From Sunxiuqinia rutila (lineage in GTDB: Bacteria; Bacteroidota; Bacteroidia; Bacteroidales; Prolixibacteraceae), in the NCBI RefSeq assembly GCF_050589705.1, contig NZ_JBNGOT010000019.1, positions 1-64,000 of the forward strand: DNA of 64,000 bases, written 5' to 3'. This document shows, one piece after another, positions 35,863 through 44,869 of the stretch (position 1 is its first letter; every line of letters begins with the position of its first letter). A program made the translations under genes and the position numbers. A model generated the notes under the pieces. The model made no database searches and was not told where the DNA came from. It saw only the letters and a list, made by a program, of their open reading frames with translations.

Positions 35863-36786
35863 TCAACGATTATTCAAAACCAATTCATTCCAAGGGAAGA
35901 CCACACTTAGGCCTTTTTCTTTGAAGTATTGCAATACACAACGGTCGTCCATTGGGGTAGCCACCAGGTAAAAATCACCACCCCATGCTCCCAGCGATTT
36001 TATATCACCCTGAAAATCGCTAAAATAACTTGACTTAACCGTTGGAATCTTCAGCACACCGGAAACCAACTGTTCATGACGTCGGATCAATTCCTGAAAC
36101 TCCTTCAGGCTTTGTACACTGGCAAGTTGTTCCGAAAGGAGATTAACCTCTTCAAGTTGTTTGTGAGAAATACTCCCTTCACTCAGGAACCGCCGCACCT
36201 CATTTCGTGTACTTTTCTTCAATCCGGAGTAAACAAAATAGAGCTTATCTAAAAACGGATAATCCAAAGTAACCGGCTCAGGCTTTTCATTCTTCACATA
36301 AAAGATCGGGCCTGCAGCCGAAGCACAAGCAATATCAAAACCCGAACCGTTAAATATTTTTTCGTTGAGCTGGTAAGGATCAACACCGGCCCAGGAAGCC
36401 AGGTTGGCAATCAAGGTGCTGCTGCTGCCCAAGCCCCATTGGTTGTGAAAATCAATTTTAGTCTGAATATCCAATCCACCATTCAGCTGAAACCGGGGAT
36501 TCATTTCCAAAATCGCTTTTAACGCATCCTTTAAAATTAACGCTTTCCCCGCATCCGAACTATGAATGATTTTCAGGTCGGGCAAGCTAAAATCGCAGGA
36601 AAACCACAAGCCCTCCTGCATAAAGGCTTTCCAGCTTACCACTCCTTGCTTTTTGCCCTCGGTTACCTCCATGTGCTGCCCGTACTTTAAAGGCAAGGCA
36701 ATGGCTTTTGCTCCCTGCAACACAAAGTATTCGGCCGTTAGCAGCAGTTTCCCGTGAGCATGATATGTTTTTTGACTATTTGGCAT
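35863..36786 (-). CDS. GYDIA-family GHMP kinase, probable phosphomevalonate kinase
   Basis: A 307-residue GHMP kinase of the family named after a GYDIA motif, here GFDIA at 149-153. The N-terminal HGKLLLTAEYFVLQGAKAIA (11-30) and the phosphate loop WGLGSSST (117-124) are clear. The family is of unproved activity. Because the operon has mevalonate kinase and the decarboxylase but no classical phosphomevalonate kinase, I infer that this protein does that step. It overlaps the HMG-CoA reductase gene by 11 bases and precedes mvaD by 6. Confidence 0.8.
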   Translation of the reverse strand: MPNSQKTYHAHGKLLLTAEYFVLQGAKAIALPLKYGQHMEVTEGKKQGVVSWKAFMQEGLWFSCDFSLPDLKIIHSSDAGKALILKDALKAILEMNPRFQLNGGLDIQTKIDFHNQWGLGSSSTLIANLASWAGVDPYQLNEKIFNGSGFDIACASAAGPIFYVKNEKPEPVTLDYPFLDKLYFVYSGLKKSTRNEVRRFLSEGSISHKQLEEVNLLSEQLASVQSLKEFQELIRRHEQLVSGVLKIPTVKSSYFSDFQGDIKSLGAWGGDFYLVATPMDDRCVLQYFKEKGLSVVFPWNELVLNNR

Positions 36787-38092
36787 GTTCTTTTAAATAA
36801 TTCTGCACTTCGGAAAATGAAACTTCCCGGTGTTGAAAGTAAAGCATCGCAGCCTGCTTTTGTTCATCCGAAACCTGCAAACTATTCAAAATATTACTCA
36901 AGTGCATTTTCATATGCCCTTTCTGAATGCCGGTAGTTACCAAGGCACGCACGGCCGACCAGTTGGACGCCAGCCCGGCAACAGCCAGATAGCCCATCAA
37001 TTGACGCGCAGAGGGCTGCCCTATAATTTGCATGGCCAGCTTTGCCAAAGGATGCAAGCTGGTTACACCACCTACGACGCCAACAGCAAGCGGCATCTCC
37101 AGGCTAAACCAAAAATTTCCATTGGTTATTCCGGCATTGCTCAGCCCCCGGTATTGTCCGGAACTGGCGGCAAAAGCATGACCTCCAGCCTCAATGGCAC
37201 GAAAATCATTCCCGGTTGCGATGGCTAAGGCATCAATCCCGTTAAATATTCCTTTGTTGTGAGTTACGGCACGCGAAACATCATGCCGCGAAATGTGAAC
37301 GGCCTGCACAAATTTCATCGCCAAAGCGTGCGCCTGATCGGCATCGCTGTCCAAGTCCTCAACCGGACATTCAACCCAAACTTTAACCCGGTTGTTGGGC
37401 ACATAGTTTGACAAAATGGCCATGATCACCTCCACTTCCTTTTCGTCATCCCGGAAATCACCATTGGCCTTGGCCCAGTTTTTCAGTGTTTTGCCCATTT
37501 GCTCCAAACACGAATTGATGAAATTGGCTCCCATGGCATTACAGGTTTCAAAAGCAACATCCAGCTGGTAGTAATTGGGCCTAACTTCAGGCAAGTGCTT
37601 CAACCGGATGTTTGTTATTCCGCCACCCCGCTTTTCCATGTTTTGCGTCAGTGGAGCCACATCCCGTTCCAGCTCCTCTTTCAATTCCGAAAAGGATTCG
37701 CTTAGCTTTTCAGGCTTCCCGTTCCAACTAAAATGCACCTGCCCCTTTTTTTCCGTTCCAATAATTTCGGTATGGAAACCACCCCGCTTGGCCCAGTAGC
37801 CGGCCGCTTTTGCCAAGGCAGCCACAACCGAGCTTTCCTCGGTAACCAACGGGAAAGTCAATACCTTGTTATCAACCCTGAAATTGGGAGCAACTGAAAA
37901 AGGCAAATGAAAGTTGGATAACTGATTTTCACTTAAATCGGCAATCAGCTGTTGAATGGCTTGCTCCGAAAGCTGGAAACGATTAAGCTGCTCAAGCGTT
38001 TCCTTGTCCAGTTTCAATTGTTCAATCAGCCATTCAATTTTCTGTAAACGATCCAGTTTTGAAAATCCACTTATGATTTTAGGTTCCGTCAT
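36776..38092 (-). CDS. mvaA: Hydroxymethylglutaryl-CoA reductase, class II
   Basis: A 438-residue enzyme that reduces HMG-CoA to mevalonate, or can run in reverse. The class II (bacterial) form is shown by the length and by motifs such as AMGANFINSCLEQ, the catalytic region RAVTHNKGIFNGIDA, the long block IATGNDFRAIEAGGHAFAA (quoted here in part) and ITNGNFWFSLEMPLAVG. No membrane segment is present. It overlaps the IPP isomerase gene by 14 bases and the next GHMP kinase gene by 11. Class II enzymes are often annotated as degradative, but the neighbouring mevalonate kinase and decarboxylase argue for the biosynthetic direction here. Confidence 0.94.
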   Translation of the reverse strand: MTEPKIISGFSKLDRLQKIEWLIEQLKLDKETLEQLNRFQLSEQAIQQLIADLSENQLSNFHLPFSVAPNFRVDNKVLTFPLVTEESSVVAALAKAAGYWAKRGGFHTEIIGTEKKGQVHFSWNGKPEKLSESFSELKEELERDVAPLTQNMEKRGGGITNIRLKHLPEVRPNYYQLDVAFETCNAMGANFINSCLEQMGKTLKNWAKANGDFRDDEKEVEVIMAILSNYVPNNRVKVWVECPVEDLDSDADQAHALAMKFVQAVHISRHDVSRAVTHNKGIFNGIDALAIATGNDFRAIEAGGHAFAASSGQYRGLSNAGITNGNFWFSLEMPLAVGVVGGVTSLHPLAKLAMQIIGQPSARQLMGYLAVAGLASNWSAVRALVTTGIQKGHMKMHLSNILNSLQVSDEQKQAAMLYFQHREVSFSEVQNYLKEHAK

Positions 38093-39092
38093 ATTCCGGA
38101 TTTAACTTCAAGTATTGCTGAGCCAAACGAAAGGCCTTGAGCTGGTTTTTCAGGTACGTTTGAAGCTCCCTATAATCACCGGTAGCATGTTTCAGCACAG
38201 CAGAAGCCATCCCGTATACGGCAGGCAACTGACTCAATGAAGTCAGATGATAGCCATCCAGGTAGCTCTTCACCCCACCCGAAATGATTAGCTGCCGGCA
38301 ACGGGGCTCACCCATTTGCTGCAACAAACGATTAACCGTTTTCACCATCTGATAAGCAGTTTGCCCCACAAAGGCAAAAGGCTGGTACATTTCCTGAGTC
38401 GCTGGATCTTCCCGCATCAACTCGAGGTTCGAAAAATTAGTACCGCCATAGGCTGCAAACTCAATGGCCGCCAAGGGCAGTTCCAACAAACGCTTCAAAC
38501 TATCTTCGCCCATCCCCTGCCCTACTTCTTTCACAATTAAGGGGATATGAATCCGCTCCATCAAATGGGTAATGGTTTCCAATGGCGGACGCTCAATATG
38601 GTCACCTTCAGGCTGAAACCATTCCTGCAACGGATTGACATGAACAATCAATCCATCGGCACGAAGCCCGCCAACCAAGTCAATAATGGCTTTTTCGTTT
38701 TTCTCTTGTAGTAATTTTTCAATTTGAGCAATTCCCAAGTTAGCCCACAAAGGCTGATCCGGGCCAATGGTATCACGCATGTCAAAATCGGCCCAATGGG
38801 TTTTGTCAAACAATATTTTCCGACACGATCCCAACCCCATTCCAAATCCAAACTCACGGCAAGCCTGCGCAATATTTTTATTGATTTTTTCAGCCACACC
38901 GGTCCCTCCGGTCATGCTTGAAACCCAGAATGGCGCCCGAATCATTTTCCCCAGAAACAGGAACGAGTTCTCCTCATCGTTAGGATGAGCAGCCAGCATG
39001 GGTTCATAAATAAAGCGTTGATCCTGCTCGGCAAAACCGGTTTGCGAATCAAACGCGAGTTGAATGTGGTCTAGTTTACGATCTTTAGTCAT
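38079..39092 (-). CDS. fni: Type 2 isopentenyl-diphosphate delta-isomerase
   Basis: A 337-residue FMN- and NADPH-dependent enzyme that interconverts IPP and DMAPP. It has the TIM-barrel pattern of the type 2 family: the N-terminal RKLDHIQLAF, the FMN-side FWVSSMTGGTG (about 56-66), LHVNPLQEWFQPEGD-like substrate segment and the C-terminal ISGGVKSYLDG phosphate-binding loop. It starts one base after the stop of the acyl-CoA dehydrogenase gene, tying the leucine-breakdown part of the operon physically to the mevalonate part. Confidence 0.93.
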   Translation of the reverse strand: MTKDRKLDHIQLAFDSQTGFAEQDQRFIYEPMLAAHPNDEENSFLFLGKMIRAPFWVSSMTGGTGVAEKINKNIAQACREFGFGMGLGSCRKILFDKTHWADFDMRDTIGPDQPLWANLGIAQIEKLLQEKNEKAIIDLVGGLRADGLIVHVNPLQEWFQPEGDHIERPPLETITHLMERIHIPLIVKEVGQGMGEDSLKRLLELPLAAIEFAAYGGTNFSNLELMREDPATQEMYQPFAFVGQTAYQMVKTVNRLLQQMGEPRCRQLIISGGVKSYLDGYHLTSLSQLPAVYGMASAVLKHATGDYRELQTYLKNQLKAFRLAQQYLKLNPEYDGT

Positions 39093-39093
39093 G

Positions 39094-40251
39094 TTATTCC
39101 TTTAAAACCGAACGCGAGATAACCATCCGCAAAACTTCAGATGTGCCTTCTCCAATGGAAAGCAATCGCTGATCGCGGAAAAAACGTTCGATTGGGTATT
39201 CATCATTTCGAAACAAGCCGGCACCTCCAAAAATTTGCAAGGCATCACTGGCGACATCGCTGGCAACCTCTGAACAGTACAATTTAGCCATGGCCGCCTG
39301 TGTACCAAAAGGCTGTCCGTTATCTTTTAACCAGCAGGCATTGTATAAAGTGTTCCGGGCATTTTCAATTTTCATGGCCATGTCGGCCAATTTAAAAGAA
39401 ATTACCTGAAAATTTGCCAAGGCCTGACCAAATTGTTTCCGTTTTTTTGCAAAACTCACCGCCATTTCAAAAGCTCCCTGGGCCAGTCCAAGTCCCATCG
39501 CCGCTATCGAAAGCCGGCCCGAGTCAATTGTTTTCAGCATAATTTTAATCCCCTCTCCGCGCTCACCCAACTGATCTTCAGCAGGGATAAAACAATCCTT
39601 CAGGTAAACCATTCCATTATCTGCAGCGCGCCACAATAGCTTATTTTTCATGAATTCGCGGGTATAGCCGGCCGTTCCTTTCGAAACCATAAAAGCTGTA
39701 AATTCTTTCCGCCCATCGGGGCGCAAGCCGGTTTGAGCCACAAAGCTGATCCCTGCCGACATGTCGGAAGCACCATTGGTAATGTACTTTTTGTGTCCGT
39801 TTACCAACCATCCGCCATCTTGTTTTTCGGCAATGGTTTCAACCCCTTGGGCATCTGATCCGGCATTTTCTTCGGTCAACCCAAAGGCCCACAGATTTTC
39901 AGCCGTACACAAAGCAGGCAGGTATTTGGCTTTCTGTTCTTCGGTACCAAATTCCATAATCGGCCCCACGCCTAATGAATTGTGTGCAGCTAAAGTAGCT
40001 GCCACCGAACTATCCACGCGGGCTAATTCCTCAACAGCAATTATGTAAGACAAATAATCACTGTTTTGTCCCCCATATTCTTTCGGGGCATGCATTCCAA
40101 AAATCTTCAGACTCTTCAGAGAACGAATCAGCTCCATTGGAAACTGTTCGTTGGCTTCAAACTCACCAATCACAGGCTTCACGTATTTTTCTGCAAAGTC
40201 TCTGACTTTGGCCCTGATTGCATGATGAGTTTCATTTAAAAATGCGCTCAT
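39094..40251 (-). CDS. Acyl-CoA dehydrogenase, context suggests isovaleryl-CoA
   Basis: A 385-residue FAD flavoprotein that oxidises a short or branched acyl-CoA to the 2,3-enoyl-CoA and passes electrons to ETF. FAD-binding blocks AFGLTEENAGSDAQG and KKYITNGA are visible, and the C-terminal block reads LQIFGGAGLFRNDEYPIERFFRD in part. The catalytic Glu is at the common short-chain position (Glu368 in GEGTSEV). True isovaleryl-CoA dehydrogenases lack Glu there and use one in a LERL segment; here the corresponding site reads DSGRLS. So orthology with LiuA/IVD is not supported, although its position beside methylcrotonyl-CoA carboxylase makes isovaleryl-CoA the likely substrate. It starts 18 bases after mccA. 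Confidence 0.88.
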   Translation of the reverse strand: MSAFLNETHHAIRAKVRDFAEKYVKPVIGEFEANEQFPMELIRSLKSLKIFGMHAPKEYGGQNSDYLSYIIAVEELARVDSSVAATLAAHNSLGVGPIMEFGTEEQKAKYLPALCTAENLWAFGLTEENAGSDAQGVETIAEKQDGGWLVNGHKKYITNGASDMSAGISFVAQTGLRPDGRKEFTAFMVSKGTAGYTREFMKNKLLWRAADNGMVYLKDCFIPAEDQLGERGEGIKIMLKTIDSGRLSIAAMGLGLAQGAFEMAVSFAKKRKQFGQALANFQVISFKLADMAMKIENARNTLYNACWLKDNGQPFGTQAAMAKLYCSEVASDVASDALQIFGGAGLFRNDEYPIERFFRDQRLLSIGEGTSEVLRMVISRSVLKE

Positions 40252-40269
40252 ATCTATGTTTTAATTTCT

Positions 40270-42243
40270 TTACGACTCCAGATCTACCAATAATTCTTTG
40301 TCCTGAACCAAATGTCCCTTGGTTACATGGATATGTTTCACCACGGCATCAGCCGGGCTTTGTATTGTAAATTCCGACTTCATGGATTCGATGATCAACA
40401 AATTCTGTCCTTTCCGAAGCACATCTCCCGGCTTCACCAAAACATCGATCACCTTTCCAAATAAACCAGCTACGACTTGATTTGTCTTTACCTGTGTGGT
40501 TTTTCCAGCATCCTTATTTAAGCGAACGTGGTTCAAAACCTGATTACTCCACAATCTAAGCTGTCTGCCCTCCCACTGAAGGCAAGTTTGCTCTTTTTCT
40601 TCGGAAATAAAGATAACAATATCTTTTTCATTTAACTGAAATTCAAGCTTTGCTCCGGTAAATTGGCCAATTTTTAATGCATAGCTTGCCCCTTTCCAGT
40701 CCACCAAAATCATATCACCCTTTGGGTGAACCTGAACTTCATGCCACTCTCCTTCCAATGCGATGTTAAAAACAGAATGCATTCGCCAGTATCCCTGCGC
40801 ATTCCAAGGATTGGATGCATGCGATGAGCGATAAAAGTGATGCAACAGGTAGCCTGCCAATACCTCAAGAGCCGATTCTCCCAACTGCTTGTTCTGAATG
40901 CGCTGAATGCTTTCCGGCAAGCGCTCCTCAGCCCAGCGGGTACAAATTTTATTCTGCCTGAAGTCATCCTGACACAAGAGCTCCAACAAAAACTCCTGGT
41001 TGGTTTTTATTCCCTGGATGAACAGGTTCTTCACAGCTTGCTGCATATCCGATAAGGCCTGCTCACGCGTTTCGGCTCCTACGATCAATTTGCCAATAAG
41101 GGAGTCGTAGCTGGACGACAAAGGCATTCCGGATTGAAGAAAGCTATCCCAACGGCATAATTCAGGCACAACCAGTTCACCAACAGTCCCGGAAGCAGGC
41201 CTGAAGTCACAAAGTGGATCTTCAGCACAAATTCGTAATTCAACTGCATGTCCTTTGGCTGTCAGGTTTTGCTGCGATAAGCTGAACTCCTGCCCCGAAG
41301 CAATTTTGAATTGCCATTCCACCAGGTCAACTCCAGTGATATACTCGGTTACCGGATGCTCCACTTGCAGGCGGGTATTCATTTCCAAAAAATAAAAATT
41401 CTCCTGCTCATCCACCAAAAACTCAATGGTTCCTGCTCCTCTGTATTTTGTAGCCCGCGCAATACGAAGCGCCGACTGGTATAGTTTCTCTTTGGTTGTT
41501 TGCGAAAGTGCTTGTGCCGGCGCCTCTTCTATCAGTTTTTGATACCGACGCTGAATGCTGCATTCACGTTCAAAAAGGTGCACGGCATGGCCCTGACCGT
41601 CGCCAAGGATCTGCACTTCAATATGACGGGCCTTGGGAAGAAACTTTTCTACAAACAAGCCATCATTGCCGAAATACTGCAAGGCCTGACGTTGAGCTTG
41701 TTCCAGTGCCAAAGGCAACTGTTCCGGTTGGTAAACGATCTCCATGCCTTTTCCGCCGCCACCACCTGACGCCTTTACCAGCAAGGGAAATTCCAACTCA
41801 CTTGAGCAACCAAGAATATCACTGACACTGCCAGTCTTTCCCGGAATAACCGGAATCCTCAGTTCTTTCACAAAAGCAATGGCCTGCGTCTTCTCGCCCA
41901 TTAATCCAATTTGCTCAGGCGTGGCTCCTATAAAAATCAGCTCTGCCTGTTCAACCTTCGCTGCAAACTCAGCATTCTCTGACAGGAAACCATAGCCCGG
42001 GTGGATGGCCTGAGCTCCGGCATTTTGGGCCGCTTCAATAATTTTTTCCTTATTCAGGTAAGTCTCCCTCAACTGCACTCCTTCCAGCAAAACAGCTTCG
42101 TCTGCCAAACTAACATGTAATGAAGCCGCATCATCCGCGGCATAAACTGCAACAGTCCGGATTCCCAAGTTCTTTGCCGTTTGAATAATCCGCACAGCTA
42201 TTTCGCCCCGGTTCGCAATTAATATTTTCTGAAAGAGCTTCAT
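40270..42243 (-). CDS. mccA: 3-Methylcrotonyl-CoA carboxylase, biotin carboxylase/carrier subunit
   Basis: A 657-residue biotin-dependent subunit. The biotin carboxylase domain (about 1-450) starts FQKILIANRGEIAVRI and includes the ATP-grasp segment KASGGGGGKGMEIV and the EMNTRLQVEHPVTE block. The C-terminal biotinyl domain has the biotin acceptor Lys622 in IIESMKSEF; the residue after Lys is Ser, where Met or Leu is more usual. Its start shares one base with the stop of the hydratase gene. Assignment to methylcrotonyl-CoA rather than acetyl- or propionyl-CoA rests on the clearly diagnostic beta subunit in the same operon. Confidence 0.9.
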   Translation of the reverse strand: MKLFQKILIANRGEIAVRIIQTAKNLGIRTVAVYAADDAASLHVSLADEAVLLEGVQLRETYLNKEKIIEAAQNAGAQAIHPGYGFLSENAEFAAKVEQAELIFIGATPEQIGLMGEKTQAIAFVKELRIPVIPGKTGSVSDILGCSSELEFPLLVKASGGGGGKGMEIVYQPEQLPLALEQAQRQALQYFGNDGLFVEKFLPKARHIEVQILGDGQGHAVHLFERECSIQRRYQKLIEEAPAQALSQTTKEKLYQSALRIARATKYRGAGTIEFLVDEQENFYFLEMNTRLQVEHPVTEYITGVDLVEWQFKIASGQEFSLSQQNLTAKGHAVELRICAEDPLCDFRPASGTVGELVVPELCRWDSFLQSGMPLSSSYDSLIGKLIVGAETREQALSDMQQAVKNLFIQGIKTNQEFLLELLCQDDFRQNKICTRWAEERLPESIQRIQNKQLGESALEVLAGYLLHHFYRSSHASNPWNAQGYWRMHSVFNIALEGEWHEVQVHPKGDMILVDWKGASYALKIGQFTGAKLEFQLNEKDIVIFISEEKEQTCLQWEGRQLRLWSNQVLNHVRLNKDAGKTTQVKTNQVVAGLFGKVIDVLVKPGDVLRKGQNLLIIESMKSEFTIQSPADAVVKHIHVTKGHLVQDKELLVDLES

Positions 42244-43049
42244 TAATTTTCAACCACATTTAGTTTTTTCCAGTCCGGTTTTCGTTTTTCCAAAAAAGCC
42301 CTTAGGCCTTCCTGCCCCTCGTCCGAGTGAATCAGCTCTGCGAGGACCGCCGCCGTATATTCACTGTTTTCAATGGTTAACTCGCCTGAACCTTCCTTCA
42401 GCAGCAATTGCTTGCATGCGCGCAAAGCATTGGGCGATGAGTTTTTCAAACCATCAATCAATTCATTAACCACCTGCTCCAGCTGACCATCTTCGGCCAG
42501 GAAGTCAACCAGTCCAACCCCATGCGCATGAGGTGCTCCAAACCGATCGCCGGAATACATGAGCTTTTTCAAATTCTGGGTTGACATCCGCTTCGATAAG
42601 AACGGTGTAATGATAGCCGGAACAATCCCCAGTTTAATCTCTCCAAAAGCAAAAGCTGTAGAATGCTCAGCCACTGCAAAGTCGCAGGCAGCAACAATAC
42701 CATTGGCACCGCCCAGCACATGCCGGTGAACTGCCGTAATGGTAATCTTCGGGAACTGATAAATCACCTTCATCAGTTCAGCCATCCGCAGGTACTCCTG
42801 CCAGTTGTCGGACTTGGCCTTGTTGACCGCCTCGGCAAACCAATTGATATCAGCTCCGGCGCAAAAAGATTTTCCAGCTCCGGAAATCACCAAAAATTGC
42901 ACCTTGTCATCTGCAGCTACTTTGGCCAGCGCTTCATGCATTTCCTCAATCATTCTCGGATTCAATGCATTGTGAACCTTCTTCCTGTTTAATAGCAAGT
43001 TTGCGCGGCGGCCTGTTATTTCTAGTTGTATATTTTTCCAATTCTTCAT
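42243..43049 (-). CDS. liuC: Methylglutaconyl-CoA hydratase (enoyl-CoA hydratase family)
   Basis: A 268-residue crotonase-fold enzyme predicted to hydrate 3-methylglutaconyl-CoA to HMG-CoA. The oxyanion-hole segments are AGKSFCAGADINWF and HVLGGANGIVAACDFAVA. The later FGEIKLGIVPAIITPF resembles the LiuC type more than the human AUH type. It lies between the two carboxylase subunit genes, 12 bases after mccB and overlapping mccA by one base, as expected for a leucine-degradation set. A general enoyl-CoA hydratase role is the alternative. Confidence 0.85.
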   Translation of the reverse strand: MKNWKNIQLEITGRRANLLLNRKKVHNALNPRMIEEMHEALAKVAADDKVQFLVISGAGKSFCAGADINWFAEAVNKAKSDNWQEYLRMAELMKVIYQFPKITITAVHRHVLGGANGIVAACDFAVAEHSTAFAFGEIKLGIVPAIITPFLSKRMSTQNLKKLMYSGDRFGAPHAHGVGLVDFLAEDGQLEQVVNELIDGLKNSSPNALRACKQLLLKEGSGELTIENSEYTAAVLAELIHSDEGQEGLRAFLEKRKPDWKKLNVVEN

Positions 43050-43061
43050 AACCTTCTCTTT

Positions 43062-44627
43062 TTACATTCTGAAAACACCATAACGGGCTTCCTGAACTGG
43101 TTGATTAAGCGTTACCGTAAAAGCCAAAGCTAAAATATCGCGGGTTTCCACCGGATCAATAATGCCATCATCCCACAAACGGGAAGAACTATAATAAGCT
43201 GTACTTTCTTCTTCAAACTGAGTAACCAAATTCGCATTGCGTCCATTCTGTCCAATGGTTTGCAAAACCCCTGAAGCCTGCTCCCCGCCCATCACGGCAA
43301 TGCGTGCATGAGGCCACATAAACAAAAAGTCAGGTTCGTAAGCCCGACCGGCCATCGCATAATTCCCCGCCCCAAAGGATCCGCCAATTACTAAGGTAAT
43401 TTTCGGTACAACCGAATTGGCCACGGCATGGATCAACTTGGCGCCATCACGCGCAATCCCCTCATGCTCATACTTTTTACCAACCACAAAACCGGTGATA
43501 TTTTGCAGAAACAACATGGGAATCTGACGTTGATTGCATAACTGGATGAAGTGAGCTCCTTTTCGGGCACTCTCTGCCGTCAGAAAACTCCGGTTTCCGA
43601 TAATTCCAATCGGAATTCCCTTCAACCGGGCAAAGCCAGTCACCAAAGTCTTTCCGTAATTCTCCTTAAACTCCTGAAAATCGCTGGAATCAACCAAACG
43701 GTCAATAATTGCCCGCACATCGATGGGCTTTTTCAAGTCAGTTGAGAGGTATGAATAAAGCTCTTCAGCTTCGTGATTGGGCTTTTCTGTCGGACAAAGC
43801 TGAACTGCGCGTTTCTGAACGTTTGGAAAAGTCGCCACAATTTTTCGGCAAATTTCAATGGCTTCCACATCATCTTTAGCCAAGTGGTCGGCCACTCCGG
43901 ATACTGACGTATGCACTTCGCCACCTCCCAATTCTTCGGCAGTGACCACCTCTCCGGTAGCCGCTTTTACCAAAGGTGGCCCACCAATAAAAATGGTTCC
44001 CTGCCCTTCTACAATAATGGTTTCATCGCACATGGCCGGCACGTACGCGCCACCCGCGGTACAAGATCCCATCACTACGGCAACCTGAGGAATTCCGGCT
44101 GCTGACAGTTTCGACTGGTTGAAAAAAACCCGTCCAAAATCGAAGCGATCCGGAAATACCTGGGCTTGTTCCGGCAGGTAAATTCCGCCCGAATCAACTA
44201 AATAAATACAAGGCAGGTGATTTTTCAAAGCGATCTCCTGAGCCCGAATATGTTTCTTAATAGTCTCCCGAATGTAAGTTCCACCCTTCACGGTAGCATC
44301 GTTAGCCACCAAAAGACACTCACGCCCTTGCACCAGTCCTATGCCGGTCACAATTCCTGCGGAGGGGAAAGCGTTATCGTATTGATCAAAAGCTGCAAAA
44401 CTTGAAAGTTCCAGGAACGGGATTTGCGGATCGATCAAAAGATCAATTCGTTCACGGGCCAGCAACTTTCCTCTTCCGCGATGTTTTTCAACGGCTTTCG
44501 GGCTTCCGTGCGAAGAAACGAACTTCAATCGCTCTCGAAAATCAGCCATCACCTTCTGAAAATCAACAACATCGCCATCACCTTGCGCTGATCTGTACTG
44601 AATGCTATTTTGTTGAGCTTTATCCAT
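43062..44627 (-). CDS. mccB: 3-Methylcrotonyl-CoA carboxylase, carboxyltransferase (beta) subunit
   Basis: A 521-residue carboxyltransferase that moves the carboxyl group from biotin to 3-methylcrotonyl-CoA, forming 3-methylglutaconyl-CoA. Diagnostic segments are LVDSGGIYLPEQAQVFPDR, VVMGSCTAGGAYVPAMCDE and FIGGPPLVKAATGE, which match methylcrotonyl-CoA rather than propionyl-CoA carboxylases. I chose the ATG at 44627 (MDKAQQNS); a TTG at 44642 would add five residues. It is the first gene of the nine-gene operon. No convincing -7 box was found in the 240-base gap upstream. Confidence 0.93.
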   Translation of the reverse strand: MDKAQQNSIQYRSAQGDGDVVDFQKVMADFRERLKFVSSHGSPKAVEKHRGRGKLLARERIDLLIDPQIPFLELSSFAAFDQYDNAFPSAGIVTGIGLVQGRECLLVANDATVKGGTYIRETIKKHIRAQEIALKNHLPCIYLVDSGGIYLPEQAQVFPDRFDFGRVFFNQSKLSAAGIPQVAVVMGSCTAGGAYVPAMCDETIIVEGQGTIFIGGPPLVKAATGEVVTAEELGGGEVHTSVSGVADHLAKDDVEAIEICRKIVATFPNVQKRAVQLCPTEKPNHEAEELYSYLSTDLKKPIDVRAIIDRLVDSSDFQEFKENYGKTLVTGFARLKGIPIGIIGNRSFLTAESARKGAHFIQLCNQRQIPMLFLQNITGFVVGKKYEHEGIARDGAKLIHAVANSVVPKITLVIGGSFGAGNYAMAGRAYEPDFLFMWPHARIAVMGGEQASGVLQTIGQNGRNANLVTQFEEESTAYYSSSRLWDDGIIDPVETRDILALAFTVTLNQPVQEARYGVFRM

Positions 44628-44869
44628 GTGGTCGTTAAACAAATTACAAATGGAAAATCTCTTACTATGACAAAAAACGCGGCTATAAGTTCACAGAACA
44701 GGCCTGATTTTTCTTATCGGCTATTATTTCATTTCAAGCAGAGGATCAAATGCACCATTGATTTTGCTGCACCTGACCCCGGAATTAGATGAAACATGCC
44801 ACTTTGAATCAATAAGAATAAGGGAATTCCAATTCTCTGAAAAAGATTAATAAAACGAAGTATTTTCTC

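Noticed and set aside
34804..39092. HMG-CoA reductase as a purely degradative enzyme
   Set aside because: The class II name suggests it, but mevalonate kinase, diphosphomevalonate decarboxylase and IPP isomerase in the same operon point to biosynthesis.
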